Positions 8,223 to 16,604 of a DNA stretch of 60,851 nt are shown here, one piece after another. The number at the start of each line of letters is the position of its first letter. The first letter of the stretch is position 1. Location: positions 1 through 60,851 of the forward strand of contig CALEHY010000007.1 of NCBI GenBank assembly GCA_937876375.1, given 5' to 3'. Made by a program: the position numbers and the translations under genes. Below the pieces are notes generated by a model, which saw only the letters and a list, made by a program, of their open reading frames with translations, was not told the DNA's origin and ran no database searches. Source of the DNA: an uncultured Clostridia bacterium. Lineage in GTDB: Bacteria > Bacillota > Clostridia > Oscillospirales > Acutalibacteraceae.

Positions 8223-9116
8223 ATGAATATACAGCTTAACAACTGGATGAGTGGCGTGCCTGATGACAAAAAGCTGTTCGAGCTTACCATACCTGGCACA
8301 CACGACTCCGTAACAGAATATGTCCAGTTCGCACATATTTCACAATGCCAAGACCTCAATATCAGCGACCAGCTAGATATCGGTATTAGAGCATTGGATT
8401 TAAGAGTTGAGCCTATTGGCAACAGACTTGGTATGGTGCATTCTGTAGCAAAGGCATTCAACAACCCTGGCAGAAACGCTAACCAGATGGATATGCACGA
8501 CGTATTGCTACGATGCTATGATTTCCTAAAGGCACACCCTAGCGAAACGATTATTATCCAGTTCAAAAATGATAACAACAAGGAGAATGAAAAGTCGTTC
8601 GACAATCTTGTTAACAGCTATATCAAGGGCAATGAGGACAAATGGTATCTTGAAAACAGAGTGCCTACCCTTGGCGAATGCAGGGGCAAAATCGTGCTCA
8701 TTAGACGCTGTGATATGGACGCAGAGAACGAGGCATACACCCCACAGAACACGGGCATTGACTTTTCTAACTGGGTTGAACAGGACGAGGCTATACCAGA
8801 TGCTCTACAGCTAGAAACAAATGGTATCGACGAAGCTGTATTTATTATTCAAGACAGATTTAAGTACAAGCCAGAGCCAAGATGGGACGAATGCATTGAG
8901 CCATTCCTAAATGACAGAACAGCATTTAATGGCGAATACATTATATGCTACACCTCAACAGCTGGTGGTACAAAGGGACCAAAGGCGAACTCATCATATA
9001 TCAACCAAAAGCTGATGGAGTACACCCTTGACAAGTCAAAATATTACGGAACAATCTACCTCGATTTTCCATTCAACGACCTAACACGAAAGCTGATTGA
9101 ACACAATTATAAATAA
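8223..9116 (+). CDS. Phosphatidylinositol-specific phospholipase C-like protein
   Basis: This 297-residue protein has the PI-PLC X-domain. PGTHDS carries the catalytic H27 and D28, ALDLRV carries R61, and MVHS carries the second histidine H73. This order and spacing match bacterial PI-PLC, which cleaves phosphatidylinositol by forming a cyclic inositol phosphate. Further family-like stretches are ETIIIQFKND and GKIVLIRR. I see no signal peptide or membrane anchor, which is odd because most characterised bacterial PI-PLCs are secreted, so the target may be an internal phosphodiester. The start is the ATG at 8223 with a weak GGTGAT upstream. It has its own promoter and a strong terminator. Confidence 0.85.
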   Translation: MNIQLNNWMSGVPDDKKLFELTIPGTHDSVTEYVQFAHISQCQDLNISDQLDIGIRALDLRVEPIGNRLGMVHSVAKAFNNPGRNANQMDMHDVLLRCYDFLKAHPSETIIIQFKNDNNKENEKSFDNLVNSYIKGNEDKWYLENRVPTLGECRGKIVLIRRCDMDAENEAYTPQNTGIDFSNWVEQDEAIPDALQLETNGIDEAVFIIQDRFKYKPEPRWDECIEPFLNDRTAFNGEYIICYTSTAGGTKGPKANSSYINQKLMEYTLDKSKYYGTIYLDFPFNDLTRKLIEHNYK

Positions 9117-9176
9117 TAATTGATATAAATAAAAGAGGCTAAACAACTTTATAAGCAATATTTTAAAAAAATATGT

Positions 9177-9220
9177 AACCCACTACAACATTTTCAAATT
9201 AAAAGACGTTGTAGTGGGTT
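9177..9220 (+). terminator. Terminator after the PI-PLC-like gene
   Basis: The 13-bp stem AACCCACTACAAC (9177-9189) / GTTGTAGTGGGTT (9208-9220) is followed by TTATATTT on the plus strand. It may also serve the XRE gene approaching on the other strand. Confidence 0.8.
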
Positions 9221-9227
9221 TTATATT

Positions 9228-9400
9228 TCATCACGGTGCAATACCAAAATATCACGCAAACCCTATTGCAACAGAATTATGTAGGGACATGGCTTGCCTT
9301 GTCCGTCTTATATGCGTTATTGTTTGATTTATGTAATTAAAATGGGAGGAGCAAGCCCCTCCCCTACAAGCACCGACCAAAACGGCAGTTGAAACCGACG
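9228..9400. repeat. Cluster of dispersed repeats between PI-PLC and XRE genes
   Basis: No gene lies here. Positions 9228-9252 carry the third, looser copy of the box seen at 609 and 10220 (AATACCAAAATATC). GTAGGGACATGGC with GCCTTGTCC (about 9282-9312) and GGGAGGAG with CCCCTCCCCTAC (about 9343-9367) are hairpins of the GTAGGG-linked type also seen near 5090, 28390 and 51990. Confidence 0.5.
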
Positions 9401-9407
9401 CTCCCTA

Positions 9408-10148
9408 TTATTTAAAAATGTATTTTACATTTGGATAATCTGCCATATATAAGCTAAACGGTCTTAATTCATCTTCATATGGTACAAATTCCAAACTCTG
9501 AAAATATGTTTTTGCAGTCCATTCATTGTGTTCACAATCCAAAGTGCCAGTTAGCTTAAATGTAGTTTTCTTTAATCCGGACACTACAATAATATTTTCT
9601 GTACCACCTGTATATCCAAAATATTGCTCTCCTCCAAGGGCAGCTTTTAGCGTAAAACTGTGTATAGACGGATTAATCAGCCAATTATGAGCAGTCACTT
9701 CAACCTCGTATTCATATCCACCGGTTTCTAATTCAGTTAAACAAACAGTATCAATGTTATAATTTACATAATGTCGTCTTCCCCAATAAGCAAACCAACC
9801 AACATATATTGTTGATAGAACTATAGCAAGAATTAACACTACTGAAATTATTGATTTTAATATCCTTTGTTTGTTTTTCGTTTCTGTTTGTTCAATTACT
9901 TGAACAATGGTTTTATTTTCTTCTTCTATATCATTATGTGTTCGCTTACCACTTAGTATATCTGTAACAGATACATCTAATAACTTTGCAAGTGGAATAA
10001 GATTTGATACGTCTGGCATACCTTTTCCCGTTTCCCATTTACTAATAGCTTTATCTGTTACATTTAATTTTTCTGCAAGCTCCCTTTGGTTTAATCCTTT
10101 TTCTTTTCTGAGTTCAGCAAGAAAAGCACCAATATTTTCGTTATTCAT
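9408..10148 (-). CDS. Membrane-anchored XRE-family transcriptional regulator
   Basis: This 246-residue protein has an N-terminal HTH_3 DNA-binding domain (residues 5-60; GLNQRELAEKLNVTDKAISKWE is the helix-turn-helix), a linker, one membrane segment (about 97-118) and an exposed C-terminal beta-rich domain. The layout suggests a one-component membrane sensor. The target and signal are unknown. The start is placed at 10148 because GAGGTGAGATT lies upstream; the upstream in-frame codons overlap that site. It follows the ftsEX operon but is separated from it by two hairpins, so it is a separate transcript. Confidence 0.8.
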   Translation of the reverse strand: MNNENIGAFLAELRKEKGLNQRELAEKLNVTDKAISKWETGKGMPDVSNLIPLAKLLDVSVTDILSGKRTHNDIEEENKTIVQVIEQTETKNKQRILKSIISVVLILAIVLSTIYVGWFAYWGRRHYVNYNIDTVCLTELETGGYEYEVEVTAHNWLINPSIHSFTLKAALGGEQYFGYTGGTENIIVVSGLKKTTFKLTGTLDCEHNEWTAKTYFQSLEFVPYEDELRPFSLYMADYPNVKYIFK

Positions 10149-10183
10149 AATCTCACCTCGAAAAAATATTAGCATGATATCAT

Positions 10184-10245
10184 AAAAAAGTCATCCTACG
10201 AATCGTAGAATGACATTAAAACCTATCACGATACCAAAAATATCT
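10184..10245 (-). repeat. Dispersed repeat copy 2: box plus terminator-like hairpin
   Basis: In minus orientation the box AGATATTTTTGGTATC (10220-10245 with flanks) is followed within 5 nt by a hairpin GTCATTCTACG / CGTAGGATGAC (10190-10214) and TTTTTT (10184-10189). The same box-then-hairpin order occurs at 581-635 and 9177-9252. Confidence 0.55.
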
Positions 10246-10265
10246 TATGAAAAGAGTTTAAGAAA

Positions 10266-10297
10266 AACGGATACCTTCTTCATTGAGGGTATCCGTT
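10266..10297 (-). terminator. Terminator of the ftsEX-hydrolase operon
   Basis: 10-bp stem AACGGATACC (10266-10275) / GGTATCCGTT (10288-10297) followed on the minus strand by TTTTC, 18 nt past the hydrolase stop. Confidence 0.8.
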
Positions 10298-10314
10298 TAT
10301 TCGTTCTTAATATA

Positions 10315-11568
10315 TTATAGATAATTTAGTGGGTTAACTTGAGTACCGTTTACTCTAACCTCAAAGTGACAATGAGCACCGGTAGAATTTCCTGTATTAC
10401 CGCTGTATGCGATTAGCTGTCCCTTGCTAACGCTTTGTCCAACGCTAACAAGCAGCTGTGAATTATGAGCATATAGTGTTGAAATTCCGTTGCCATGATC
10501 AATGATGATATAGTGACCGTAGCTGTACCACAATGGGCTAGACACGATAACTCGTCCACTATCAGCAGCATGTACCTCTGTACCCTCTGGGCATGGGAAA
10601 TCTATACCACCATGATATCGTCCAGAGCTGTAGTTAGGAAATCCAGCACTAATACCGCGATAGCTTGTTGGATAGCCTAGCTGACCTGTACCAGCAACAT
10701 AGTTGCCCCCACTATGTGATTGTGCTTGTGCAGCAGCGATAGCAGCTTGAATATCTCTTTCAACCTCTGCGACAAGCTCCTTGTCCTCTTCGATAGCCTC
10801 TTGATACTCTGATTTTTGGTTGCTCAATTTACGCATAAGAGCGTTAGCCTCGCTAATCTTTGCATCAAGCTCTGACTTTGTAGAAGCAACAGAGTCGATA
10901 TTCTTCTGTAGCTCTGCCTTTTCGGATACAAGGGACTTTTTGTCCTCCTCTAGGTCGATACGCTTTTTCTGTAGAGACGCCTTGTCCTTCTCGATTTCCT
11001 CCATCTTCTTCATCAAGGAATTAAGCACCTTGCTGTCCTTCTTTGATACAGACTTAATCATCTGTGAACGAGTGAGGATTGCACTGATATCAGTGCTTGT
11101 TAGTAGCACCTCAAGATTTGTGGCGCTACCAGCTATGTAAAGCGCACGGAGTCGCTGACAGTATTCCTCAAATGTGGTGTCGAACTCCTTTTGCTTCTTA
11201 TCGATTTGAATTTGAAGGCTATCTATCTCATTCTCTGTGGTAGTAATCTTGTTCTGCACAGTGTCGATATTAGCCTGTAGAGCGTCAGCGTCCTCCTGTA
11301 GAACGTCAATCTTGTCCTGCAAGAGCTGAATTTTTGTATCAAGAGTAGAGATATACTCCTCTGTTTCTCTCTGCTGACCAGATAGCTTCTGTATCTTCTG
11401 CTCTGTTTCGTTTATTCGATTTTCGATTTTTTCTTTCTTGTCCCTTAGGTCGCTTGTTTTTGATGCAAACGCTGTGGTGCTAAAGCCGAAGCTCATAGTC
11501 ACTACAAAGCTGATAGCAAGGACTGTGGACAATACTTTCTTAACTAATCTAGATTGCACTGATTTCAC
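10315..11568 (-). CDS. PcsB/EnvC-like M23 peptidoglycan hydrolase, FtsEX partner
   Basis: This 417-residue secreted protein has a signal segment at residues 8-35 ending at AFA. A long coiled coil spans about 36-280. A C-terminal M23 (LytM) domain follows, with HGGIDFP (first zinc His and Asp), LYAHN and AHCHFE (HxH) all intact. It directly follows ftsE and ftsX and overlaps ftsX by 20 nt, as expected for the hydrolase activated by FtsEX during septal wall splitting. The start is a GTG at 11568 with AAGGAAGG very close upstream; an in-frame GTG at 11559 is the alternative. Two paralogues are encoded together at 41953-44738. Confidence 0.88.
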   Translation of the reverse strand: MKSVQSRLVKKVLSTVLAISFVVTMSFGFSTTAFASKTSDLRDKKEKIENRINETEQKIQKLSGQQRETEEYISTLDTKIQLLQDKIDVLQEDADALQANIDTVQNKITTTENEIDSLQIQIDKKQKEFDTTFEEYCQRLRALYIAGSATNLEVLLTSTDISAILTRSQMIKSVSKKDSKVLNSLMKKMEEIEKDKASLQKKRIDLEEDKKSLVSEKAELQKNIDSVASTKSELDAKISEANALMRKLSNQKSEYQEAIEEDKELVAEVERDIQAAIAAAQAQSHSGGNYVAGTGQLGYPTSYRGISAGFPNYSSGRYHGGIDFPCPEGTEVHAADSGRVIVSSPLWYSYGHYIIIDHGNGISTLYAHNSQLLVSVGQSVSKGQLIAYSGNTGNSTGAHCHFEVRVNGTQVNPLNYL

Positions 11569-12469
11569 TGCCTTCCTTATTAAGGTATCTTCTCATAGTA
11601 ATGAGAGAACCACCAACACCACTAACAATACCGATAGCCACGAACACACCTAGCATAGGTAGTGCGTAGTCGATGAACGCTAGTGGAATAATACCAATAG
11701 ACTCAAAAATATATGCAAATTGTTTGATTGCCAAAGTATATGCACCCCAAACAGCACCCAGTGACACAGCACCAGAGATAACGCCTAGGATAACGCCCTC
11801 AACGATGAATGGCAATCTAACAAATGAGTTAGTAGCACCAACAGATTTCATAATAGAAATCTCTAGTCTACGAGAATAAACAGTTAGCTTAATTGTATTT
11901 GAAATAATAAATAGTGAGATTGCAAATAGAACAGCAATGATGACGATAGCGATGATAGAAATACCACGGCTAAGTGTATCAAGCTTCTTTGCAAGGTCAG
12001 TATTTTGACGAACAATCTCGATATTATCGAGTGACTCAATCTCCTTAACAGTAGGGCTGAACTGAGCCAAATCCTTAACAGTTACCTTATATGCATCTGG
12101 CAAAGGAATTTTGTCAGATACGCCAGTGAAGAACGCTGCCTGAGCCTTGTCCATAGTAGAAAGCTGTTCCTCCCAAGCGACCTCCTTTGGTACAAACTCG
12201 ATATCTGCAACATTGTCGAGAGCTCGAATTGTCTCGCCCATAGCATTGATATCCTCTTCGGCAGTGTTATCCTCGATATACACCATAATAACATTCTCAT
12301 CACCGATACGGTCAACAAGCGAGTCAATGTTAAGGAATATCATAGAGGCTGAGCCAATAAGAACAAGACAGCTGAGCAATACGCAAATAGATGCGATAGA
12401 CATCATACGGTTTGTCCAAGTGTTACGAAATCCCTCTTTAATGAGGTACTTAAGGCTAGATCCTGTCAT
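11549..12469 (-). CDS. ftsX: Cell division ABC-type protein FtsX
   Basis: This 306-residue protein is the membrane component of the FtsEX complex. It has a cytoplasmic N-terminal stretch typical of Firmicute FtsX (LKYLIKEGFRNTWTNRMMS), a first membrane segment at about 24-47 and a large extracellular loop (about 50-165) that would contact the hydrolase coiled coil. Three further segments follow (about 173-195, 222-247 and 268-295). Its ATG overlaps the ftsE stop (TAATG). FtsX passes the ATPase state of FtsE to the M23 hydrolase encoded next. Confidence 0.93.
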   Translation of the reverse strand: MTGSSLKYLIKEGFRNTWTNRMMSIASICVLLSCLVLIGSASMIFLNIDSLVDRIGDENVIMVYIEDNTAEEDINAMGETIRALDNVADIEFVPKEVAWEEQLSTMDKAQAAFFTGVSDKIPLPDAYKVTVKDLAQFSPTVKEIESLDNIEIVRQNTDLAKKLDTLSRGISIIAIVIIAVLFAISLFIISNTIKLTVYSRRLEISIMKSVGATNSFVRLPFIVEGVILGVISGAVSLGAVWGAYTLAIKQFAYIFESIGIIPLAFIDYALPMLGVFVAIGIVSGVGGSLITMRRYLNKEGSEISAI

Positions 12470-13299
12470 TACTGCTCACCTCCCTCGTTGTTTTCATCAT
12501 CAGAGGCAGATGATACGATTTCCTCAAGGTTGTCGAACACCTCGGTAACGTCATCCTGCTTAACGTCCTCTTCAAAATAGAACATATCGCTAATTTTTTC
12601 TGGCTCCTCTGCCTTGAACTGTGCATAGGTTGGGTCCGGTGTGTCAGACACAATCTGACCATTTTGGATAACAACAACTCTACGCTGGAAGGTACGAACG
12701 AGGTCGTGCTCGTGTGTTACCATAATAACAGTGGTACCAGCATTGTTAATCTTTGTGAGGAGGTCTACAATCTCGTGGCTCATCTCTGGGTCAACATTAC
12801 CAGTAGGCTCATCAGCAACGATAAGCTTTGGGTTGTTTACAAGCGCTCTAGCAAGAGATACTCTCTGTTGCTCACCACCGGACAACTCGTTAGGCATAGA
12901 TCTAGCCTTTTGGCTAAGACCAACAAGCTGAAGGATATATGGTACACGCTTTCTAATCTCCTTCTCCTTTGCACCGATAACACGCATAGCGAATGCAACA
13001 TTGTCATAAACGCTCATCTTTGGGATAATACGGAAATCCTGGAACACTATACCCATAGTTCTGCGATAATATGGCACTTGGCGCTTTTTCATAGTAGATG
13101 AAGAATATCCGTTAACGATAACCTCACCAGAGGTAGGCTTCTCCTCGTGCATGATAAGTTTTAGGAATGTACTCTTACCTGCACCAGATGAGCCAACGAT
13201 GAATACGAACTCACCGTCCTCAATCTTTATATTTACATTATCAAGTGCACGAGTATCATTGCTACCATACACCTTTGTAACGTCTTTAAATTCTATCAC
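12469..13299 (-). CDS. ftsE: Cell division ATP-binding protein FtsE
   Basis: This 276-residue ABC ATPase carries Walker A GSSGAGKST (about residues 36-44), the signature LSGGEQQRV (about 137-145) and Walker B LIVADEPTGNVD (about 157-168). It partners FtsX to control septal peptidoglycan hydrolysis. The C-terminal extension of about 50 acidic residues (EEDVKQDD onward) is longer than in typical FtsE of about 225 residues and may be lineage-specific. The start is GTG at 13299 with TAGGAGA upstream. It is first in the operon, with a TTGAAT-17-TATTAT promoter. Confidence 0.93.
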   Translation of the reverse strand: MIEFKDVTKVYGSNDTRALDNVNIKIEDGEFVFIVGSSGAGKSTFLKLIMHEEKPTSGEVIVNGYSSSTMKKRQVPYYRRTMGIVFQDFRIIPKMSVYDNVAFAMRVIGAKEKEIRKRVPYILQLVGLSQKARSMPNELSGGEQQRVSLARALVNNPKLIVADEPTGNVDPEMSHEIVDLLTKINNAGTTVIMVTHEHDLVRTFQRRVVVIQNGQIVSDTPDPTYAQFKAEEPEKISDMFYFEEDVKQDDVTEVFDNLEEIVSSASDDENNEGGEQ

Positions 13300-13355
13300 A
13301 ATAGTTTTCTCCTATCTGTATTGAAGAGCACAAATACTCTCCCATAGTTAATAAT

Positions 13356-13384
13356 ATAATATACTATTTTTACTAATTATTCAA
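13356..13384 (-). promoter_or_regulatory. Sigma-A promoter for the ftsEX-hydrolase operon
   Basis: TTGAAT (13379-13384), 17 nt and TATTAT (13356-13361) on the minus strand, about 57 nt from the ftsE start. Confidence 0.65.
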
Positions 13385-13440
13385 TACTTTTGTGTAGTTT
13401 CTCTGTAAATTCTGTAACAAATTTGTAAATTATATAAATA

Positions 13441-13464
13441 AAAGTGCCTCAATAGAGGCACTTT
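13441..13464 (-). terminator. Terminator after nrdG
   Basis: A perfect 10-bp stem AAAGTGCCTC / GAGGCACTTT with a 4-nt loop, followed on the minus strand by TATTTAT, lies 15 nt past the nrdG stop. Confidence 0.85.
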
Positions 13465-13478
13465 AAAGGCACTTTGTA

Positions 13479-14006
13479 TTAGTAAAGTTCTATGATTTTT
13501 TTGTTCTCTATAGTCTTTTTGACGTCGATAACCCTCTGATTAGATGAGCCACGGAATTTGAGCGATATGTCGTACAAATCCTGCACAAATGGTCCATCAA
13601 CGAGCACGTCAATGAGCGACAGCATCTCGGACGATACCTCGGTCACAGCTCTAGATTTTGGCTCGCTCTTGCCAATAAGCTGTTCAAATGTGAATCCGGT
13701 GTAGCACCAAATATTCTTGTTTGGGAATTTCTCTTTAAACATAATGAGAAACGGTAGTAGCACACGCTGATTTTCTGGTTCAAATGGCTCACCACCAAGC
13801 AAGGTGATACCATTCACCCAGTCGTGGTCCACCGACTCAAAAATTCTGCCCATAGTTTCCTCTGTAAACAGCTCACCATAACCAAAATCCCAAGTCATCT
13901 CGTTAAAGCAATTTTTACAATGATGACGACAGCCAGATACAAAAAGCGACGTTCTAACGCCCTCACCATTAGATATATCATTAGTCTTGATTTCTGCCCA
14001 GTTCAT
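13479..14006 (-). CDS. nrdG: Anaerobic ribonucleotide reductase activating protein (radical SAM)
   Basis: This 175-residue radical-SAM enzyme generates the glycyl radical on NrdD. The cluster-binding CxxxCxxC motif is C26-RHH-C30-KN-C33, followed by FNEMTWDF. The SAM-binding GGE motif is LLGGEPFEP (about residues 69-77). The length is normal for NrdG. The start is the ATG at 14006 with AGGAGG upstream. It lies downstream of nrdD in the same direction, but a terminator and an independent TTGACT-17-TATAAT promoter separate them, so the two partners can be controlled separately. Confidence 0.95.
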   Translation of the reverse strand: MNWAEIKTNDISNGEGVRTSLFVSGCRHHCKNCFNEMTWDFGYGELFTEETMGRIFESVDHDWVNGITLLGGEPFEPENQRVLLPFLIMFKEKFPNKNIWCYTGFTFEQLIGKSEPKSRAVTEVSSEMLSLIDVLVDGPFVQDLYDISLKFRGSSNQRVIDVKKTIENKKIIELY

Positions 14007-14035
14007 ACTATCCTCCTAAGCATAGGTCGTAATTT

Positions 14036-14064
14036 ATTATACCATTTTTGGCACTTATAGTCAA
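14036..14064 (-). promoter_or_regulatory. Sigma-A promoter for nrdG
   Basis: TTGACT (14059-14064), 17 nt and TATAAT (14036-14041) on the minus strand, directly after the nrdD terminator. Confidence 0.8.
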
Positions 14065-14079
14065 ATTATGCAAAAGCAA

Positions 14080-14106
14080 AAGGAAGCTCTTAAAAAGAGC
14101 TTCCTT
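14080..14106 (-). terminator. Terminator after nrdD
   Basis: 11-bp stem AAGGAAGCTCT / AGAGCTTCCTT with a 5-nt loop, followed on the minus strand by TTGCTTTTG. The T-run is imperfect, so some read-through into nrdG is possible. Confidence 0.7.
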
Positions 14107-14111
14107 AATTT

Positions 14112-16310
14112 TTATAGATGGAGTACACGCTCCTTGATTTCCTGTGTTCTGCCTTGATTCCAGAACTGTGTGCCGATATAGCCACATGTACGACGAGCAA
14201 CATTCATCTTGTCCTGGTCCTCGTTGCCACATTTTGGGCAACGCCAAATCAACTTGCCCTCGCCATTGTCACATACCTGAATTTCACCATCAAAGCCACA
14301 GCACTGACAGTAATCGCTCTTTGTGTTGAGCTCTGCGTACATAATATTCTCATAGATGAACTTCATAACCTGAAGAACAGCTGGAATATTATCCTGCATA
14401 TTAGGTACCTCAACATAGCTGATAGCACCACCTGGTGATAGAGCCTGGAACTCTGACTCAAACTTAAGCTTTGTGAATGCGTCAATCTCCTCTGTTACGT
14501 GAACATGGTATGAGTTAGTGATATAGTTTCTATCTGTTACGCCCTTGATAAGACCAAATCTCTTCTGTAGGCATTTTGCAAACTTGTATGTAGTAGACTC
14601 AAGTGGAGTACCATAGATAGAATAGTCGATATTCTCCTCTGCCTTCCAACGAGCACAAGCATCGTTCATATACTGCATAACCTCAAGAGCAAATGGTTTG
14701 CCCTCATCATCAGTATGTGACTTGCCAGTCATATACTTTGTGCACTCGTATAGGCCAGCGTAGCCAAGGCTGATTGTTGAATAACCATCAAATAGAAGAC
14801 GGTCGATTGTCTCACCCTTCTTAAGTCTAGCAAGAGCACCATGCTGCCATAGGATAGGAGCAGCATCACTAAGTGTGCCAAGTAGTCTGTTGTGACGGCA
14901 CATTAGTGCTCTATGGCAAAGGTCAAGACGCTCGTCAAAGATTTTCCAGAACTTTGTCATATCGCCACCAGATGAGCAAGCGATATCAACAAGGTTGATG
15001 GTTACAACACCTTGATTGAATCTACCGTAGTACTTCTTCTTGCCCTCTTCGTAGTTCTTTGCGTGTGCGATATTGCCAACGCCCTTTTCTGTAAATCTAT
15101 CTGGAGTTAGGAATGAACGACAGCCCATGCAGGTGTAAACATCGCCCTTTAGCTCCATCATAACCTTCTCACTGATATAATCTGGCACCATACGCTTTGC
15201 TGTACATTTTGCAGCAAGCTCTGTTAGGTAGAAATATGGTGCATCCTCTGTGATATTGTCGTCCTCAAGCACATAGATAAGCTTTGGGAATGCTGGAGTA
15301 ATCCATACTCCATCCTCATTCTTAACGCCCTTAATACGCTGTGCAAGTGTCTCCTCAATGATAAGTGCAAGATCCTTCTTCTCCTGCTCTGACTTTGCCT
15401 CATTTAGATACATAAATACTGTAACAAATGGAGCCTGTCCGTTAGTAGTAAGAAGAGTAACAACCTGATACTGAATAGTCTGTACACCACGAGCAACCTC
15501 GTCACGAAGACGCTTCTCTGTCAAAGCAGTAATCTGCTCCTCTGTCATAGTGTAGCCAAACTCATTAGCCTCCTCGATAACAGTCTTTCTAATCTTCTCA
15601 CGGCTAACCTGAACGAATGGAGCCAAATGAGATAGAGAGATTGACTGACCACCATACTGGCTAGATGCAACCTGTGCGATAATCTGTGTAGCAATATTGC
15701 AGGCTGTTGAGAATGAATGTGGCTTTTCAATCATTGTTTCGCTGATAACTGTGCCATTCTGTAGCATATCCTCAAGGTTAACTAGATCACAGTTGTGCAT
15801 ATGCTGTGCAAAATAGTCGGCATCGTGGAAATGGATAATACCTTGGTCGTGAGCCTCAACGATATCCTGAGGAAGAAGGATACGCTTTGTGATATCCTTT
15901 GATACCTCACCAGCCATGTAGTCACGCTGAACAGAGTTTACAGTAGGGTTCTTGTTAGAATTCTCCTGCTTAACCTCCTCGTTGTTGCACTCGATAAGAG
16001 AAAGAATCTGATTATCAGTAGTATTAGCCTTACGAACGAGAGAACGAGTGTAACGATATCTAACATATCTCTTTGCAACCTCAAATGCACCCTGAGCCAT
16101 AATCTGATCCTCGACAATATCCTGGATCTCCTCTACAGATAGTGCACGTGAAGCCTTTGACATTTTGAACTCGACGAATTCTGCAATATCGTTAATCTGG
16201 CTTTCTGTAAGCTCCTCTTTTTCGCATGCCTTGTTTGCTTTTGATACAGCGACAATAATTTTGCTTAAATCAAAATCTGCCTCTGAGCCGTTTCTCTTGA
16301 TAATCTTCAT
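14112..16310 (-). CDS. nrdD: Anaerobic (class III) ribonucleoside-triphosphate reductase
   Basis: This 732-residue enzyme reduces ribonucleoside triphosphates to dNTPs without oxygen, through a glycyl radical. An N-terminal ATP-cone regulatory domain (about residues 1-95, KRNGSEADFDLSKI) is present. The active-site region includes HFHDADYF and CMGCRSF. The C terminus has the zinc site CxxC...CxxC (CQCCG, then CPKCG) and the glycyl radical motif RRTCGYIG at about 706-713. The start is the ATG at 16310. Upstream is a good promoter and an NrdR-like box, consistent with repression by NrdR when dATP is plentiful. NrdG follows as the activase. Confidence 0.96.
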   Translation of the reverse strand: MKIIKRNGSEADFDLSKIIVAVSKANKACEKEELTESQINDIAEFVEFKMSKASRALSVEEIQDIVEDQIMAQGAFEVAKRYVRYRYTRSLVRKANTTDNQILSLIECNNEEVKQENSNKNPTVNSVQRDYMAGEVSKDITKRILLPQDIVEAHDQGIIHFHDADYFAQHMHNCDLVNLEDMLQNGTVISETMIEKPHSFSTACNIATQIIAQVASSQYGGQSISLSHLAPFVQVSREKIRKTVIEEANEFGYTMTEEQITALTEKRLRDEVARGVQTIQYQVVTLLTTNGQAPFVTVFMYLNEAKSEQEKKDLALIIEETLAQRIKGVKNEDGVWITPAFPKLIYVLEDDNITEDAPYFYLTELAAKCTAKRMVPDYISEKVMMELKGDVYTCMGCRSFLTPDRFTEKGVGNIAHAKNYEEGKKKYYGRFNQGVVTINLVDIACSSGGDMTKFWKIFDERLDLCHRALMCRHNRLLGTLSDAAPILWQHGALARLKKGETIDRLLFDGYSTISLGYAGLYECTKYMTGKSHTDDEGKPFALEVMQYMNDACARWKAEENIDYSIYGTPLESTTYKFAKCLQKRFGLIKGVTDRNYITNSYHVHVTEEIDAFTKLKFESEFQALSPGGAISYVEVPNMQDNIPAVLQVMKFIYENIMYAELNTKSDYCQCCGFDGEIQVCDNGEGKLIWRCPKCGNEDQDKMNVARRTCGYIGTQFWNQGRTQEIKERVLHL

Positions 16311-16380
16311 AGCTTTTCCCCTTTTCTATATTTTCCTCAAACATTACAAAACTGTAACACGATTTTAAAAGACCTTTTAC

Positions 16381-16409
16381 ATAATATCAAATCACTTGTG
16401 TAATGTCAA
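16381..16409 (-). promoter_or_regulatory. Sigma-A promoter for nrdD
   Basis: TTGACA (16404-16409), 17 nt and TATTAT (16381-16386) on the minus strand. The leader to the nrdD ATG is about 64 nt. The spacer contains ACACAAGTGATTTGAT, a weak second NrdR-box-like sequence starting 41 bp after the first. Confidence 0.75.
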
Positions 16410-16426
16410 TAGAAAAAAGCAAAAAA

Positions 16427-16442
16427 ATACAAGATATAGTGT
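16427..16442 (-). promoter_or_regulatory. NrdR-type operator upstream of nrdD
   Basis: ACACTATATCTTGTAT on the minus strand fits the NrdR box consensus ACAC-W-ATAT-C-T-W-GTGT at all but one or two positions. It lies about 18 bp upstream of the -35. NrdR normally binds paired boxes, and the partner here would be the degenerate site in the promoter spacer. Confidence 0.65.
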
Positions 16443-16560
16443 GTGCTTTTGGTATTTGTAACCTTTTAATACGAAATGTAGTACCCAGAAAATAGACAAA
16501 TTCCCTAAAATAGCCACTTTTCAATACATAGTAATACACAGGTTATTACAATAAGTTATA

Positions 16561-16594
16561 AAAAAAGAAACACCTAAAAGGTGTTCCTTTTTTA
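16561..16594. terminator. Bidirectional hairpin after the 3D-domain gene
   Basis: Stem AACACCT (16569-16575) / AGGTGTT (16579-16585) with A-rich and T-rich flanks on both sides. It ends the G5/3D gene on the minus strand and follows its stop at 16605 by 10 nt. Confidence 0.7.
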
Positions 16595-16604
16595 TCATAT
16601 TATT

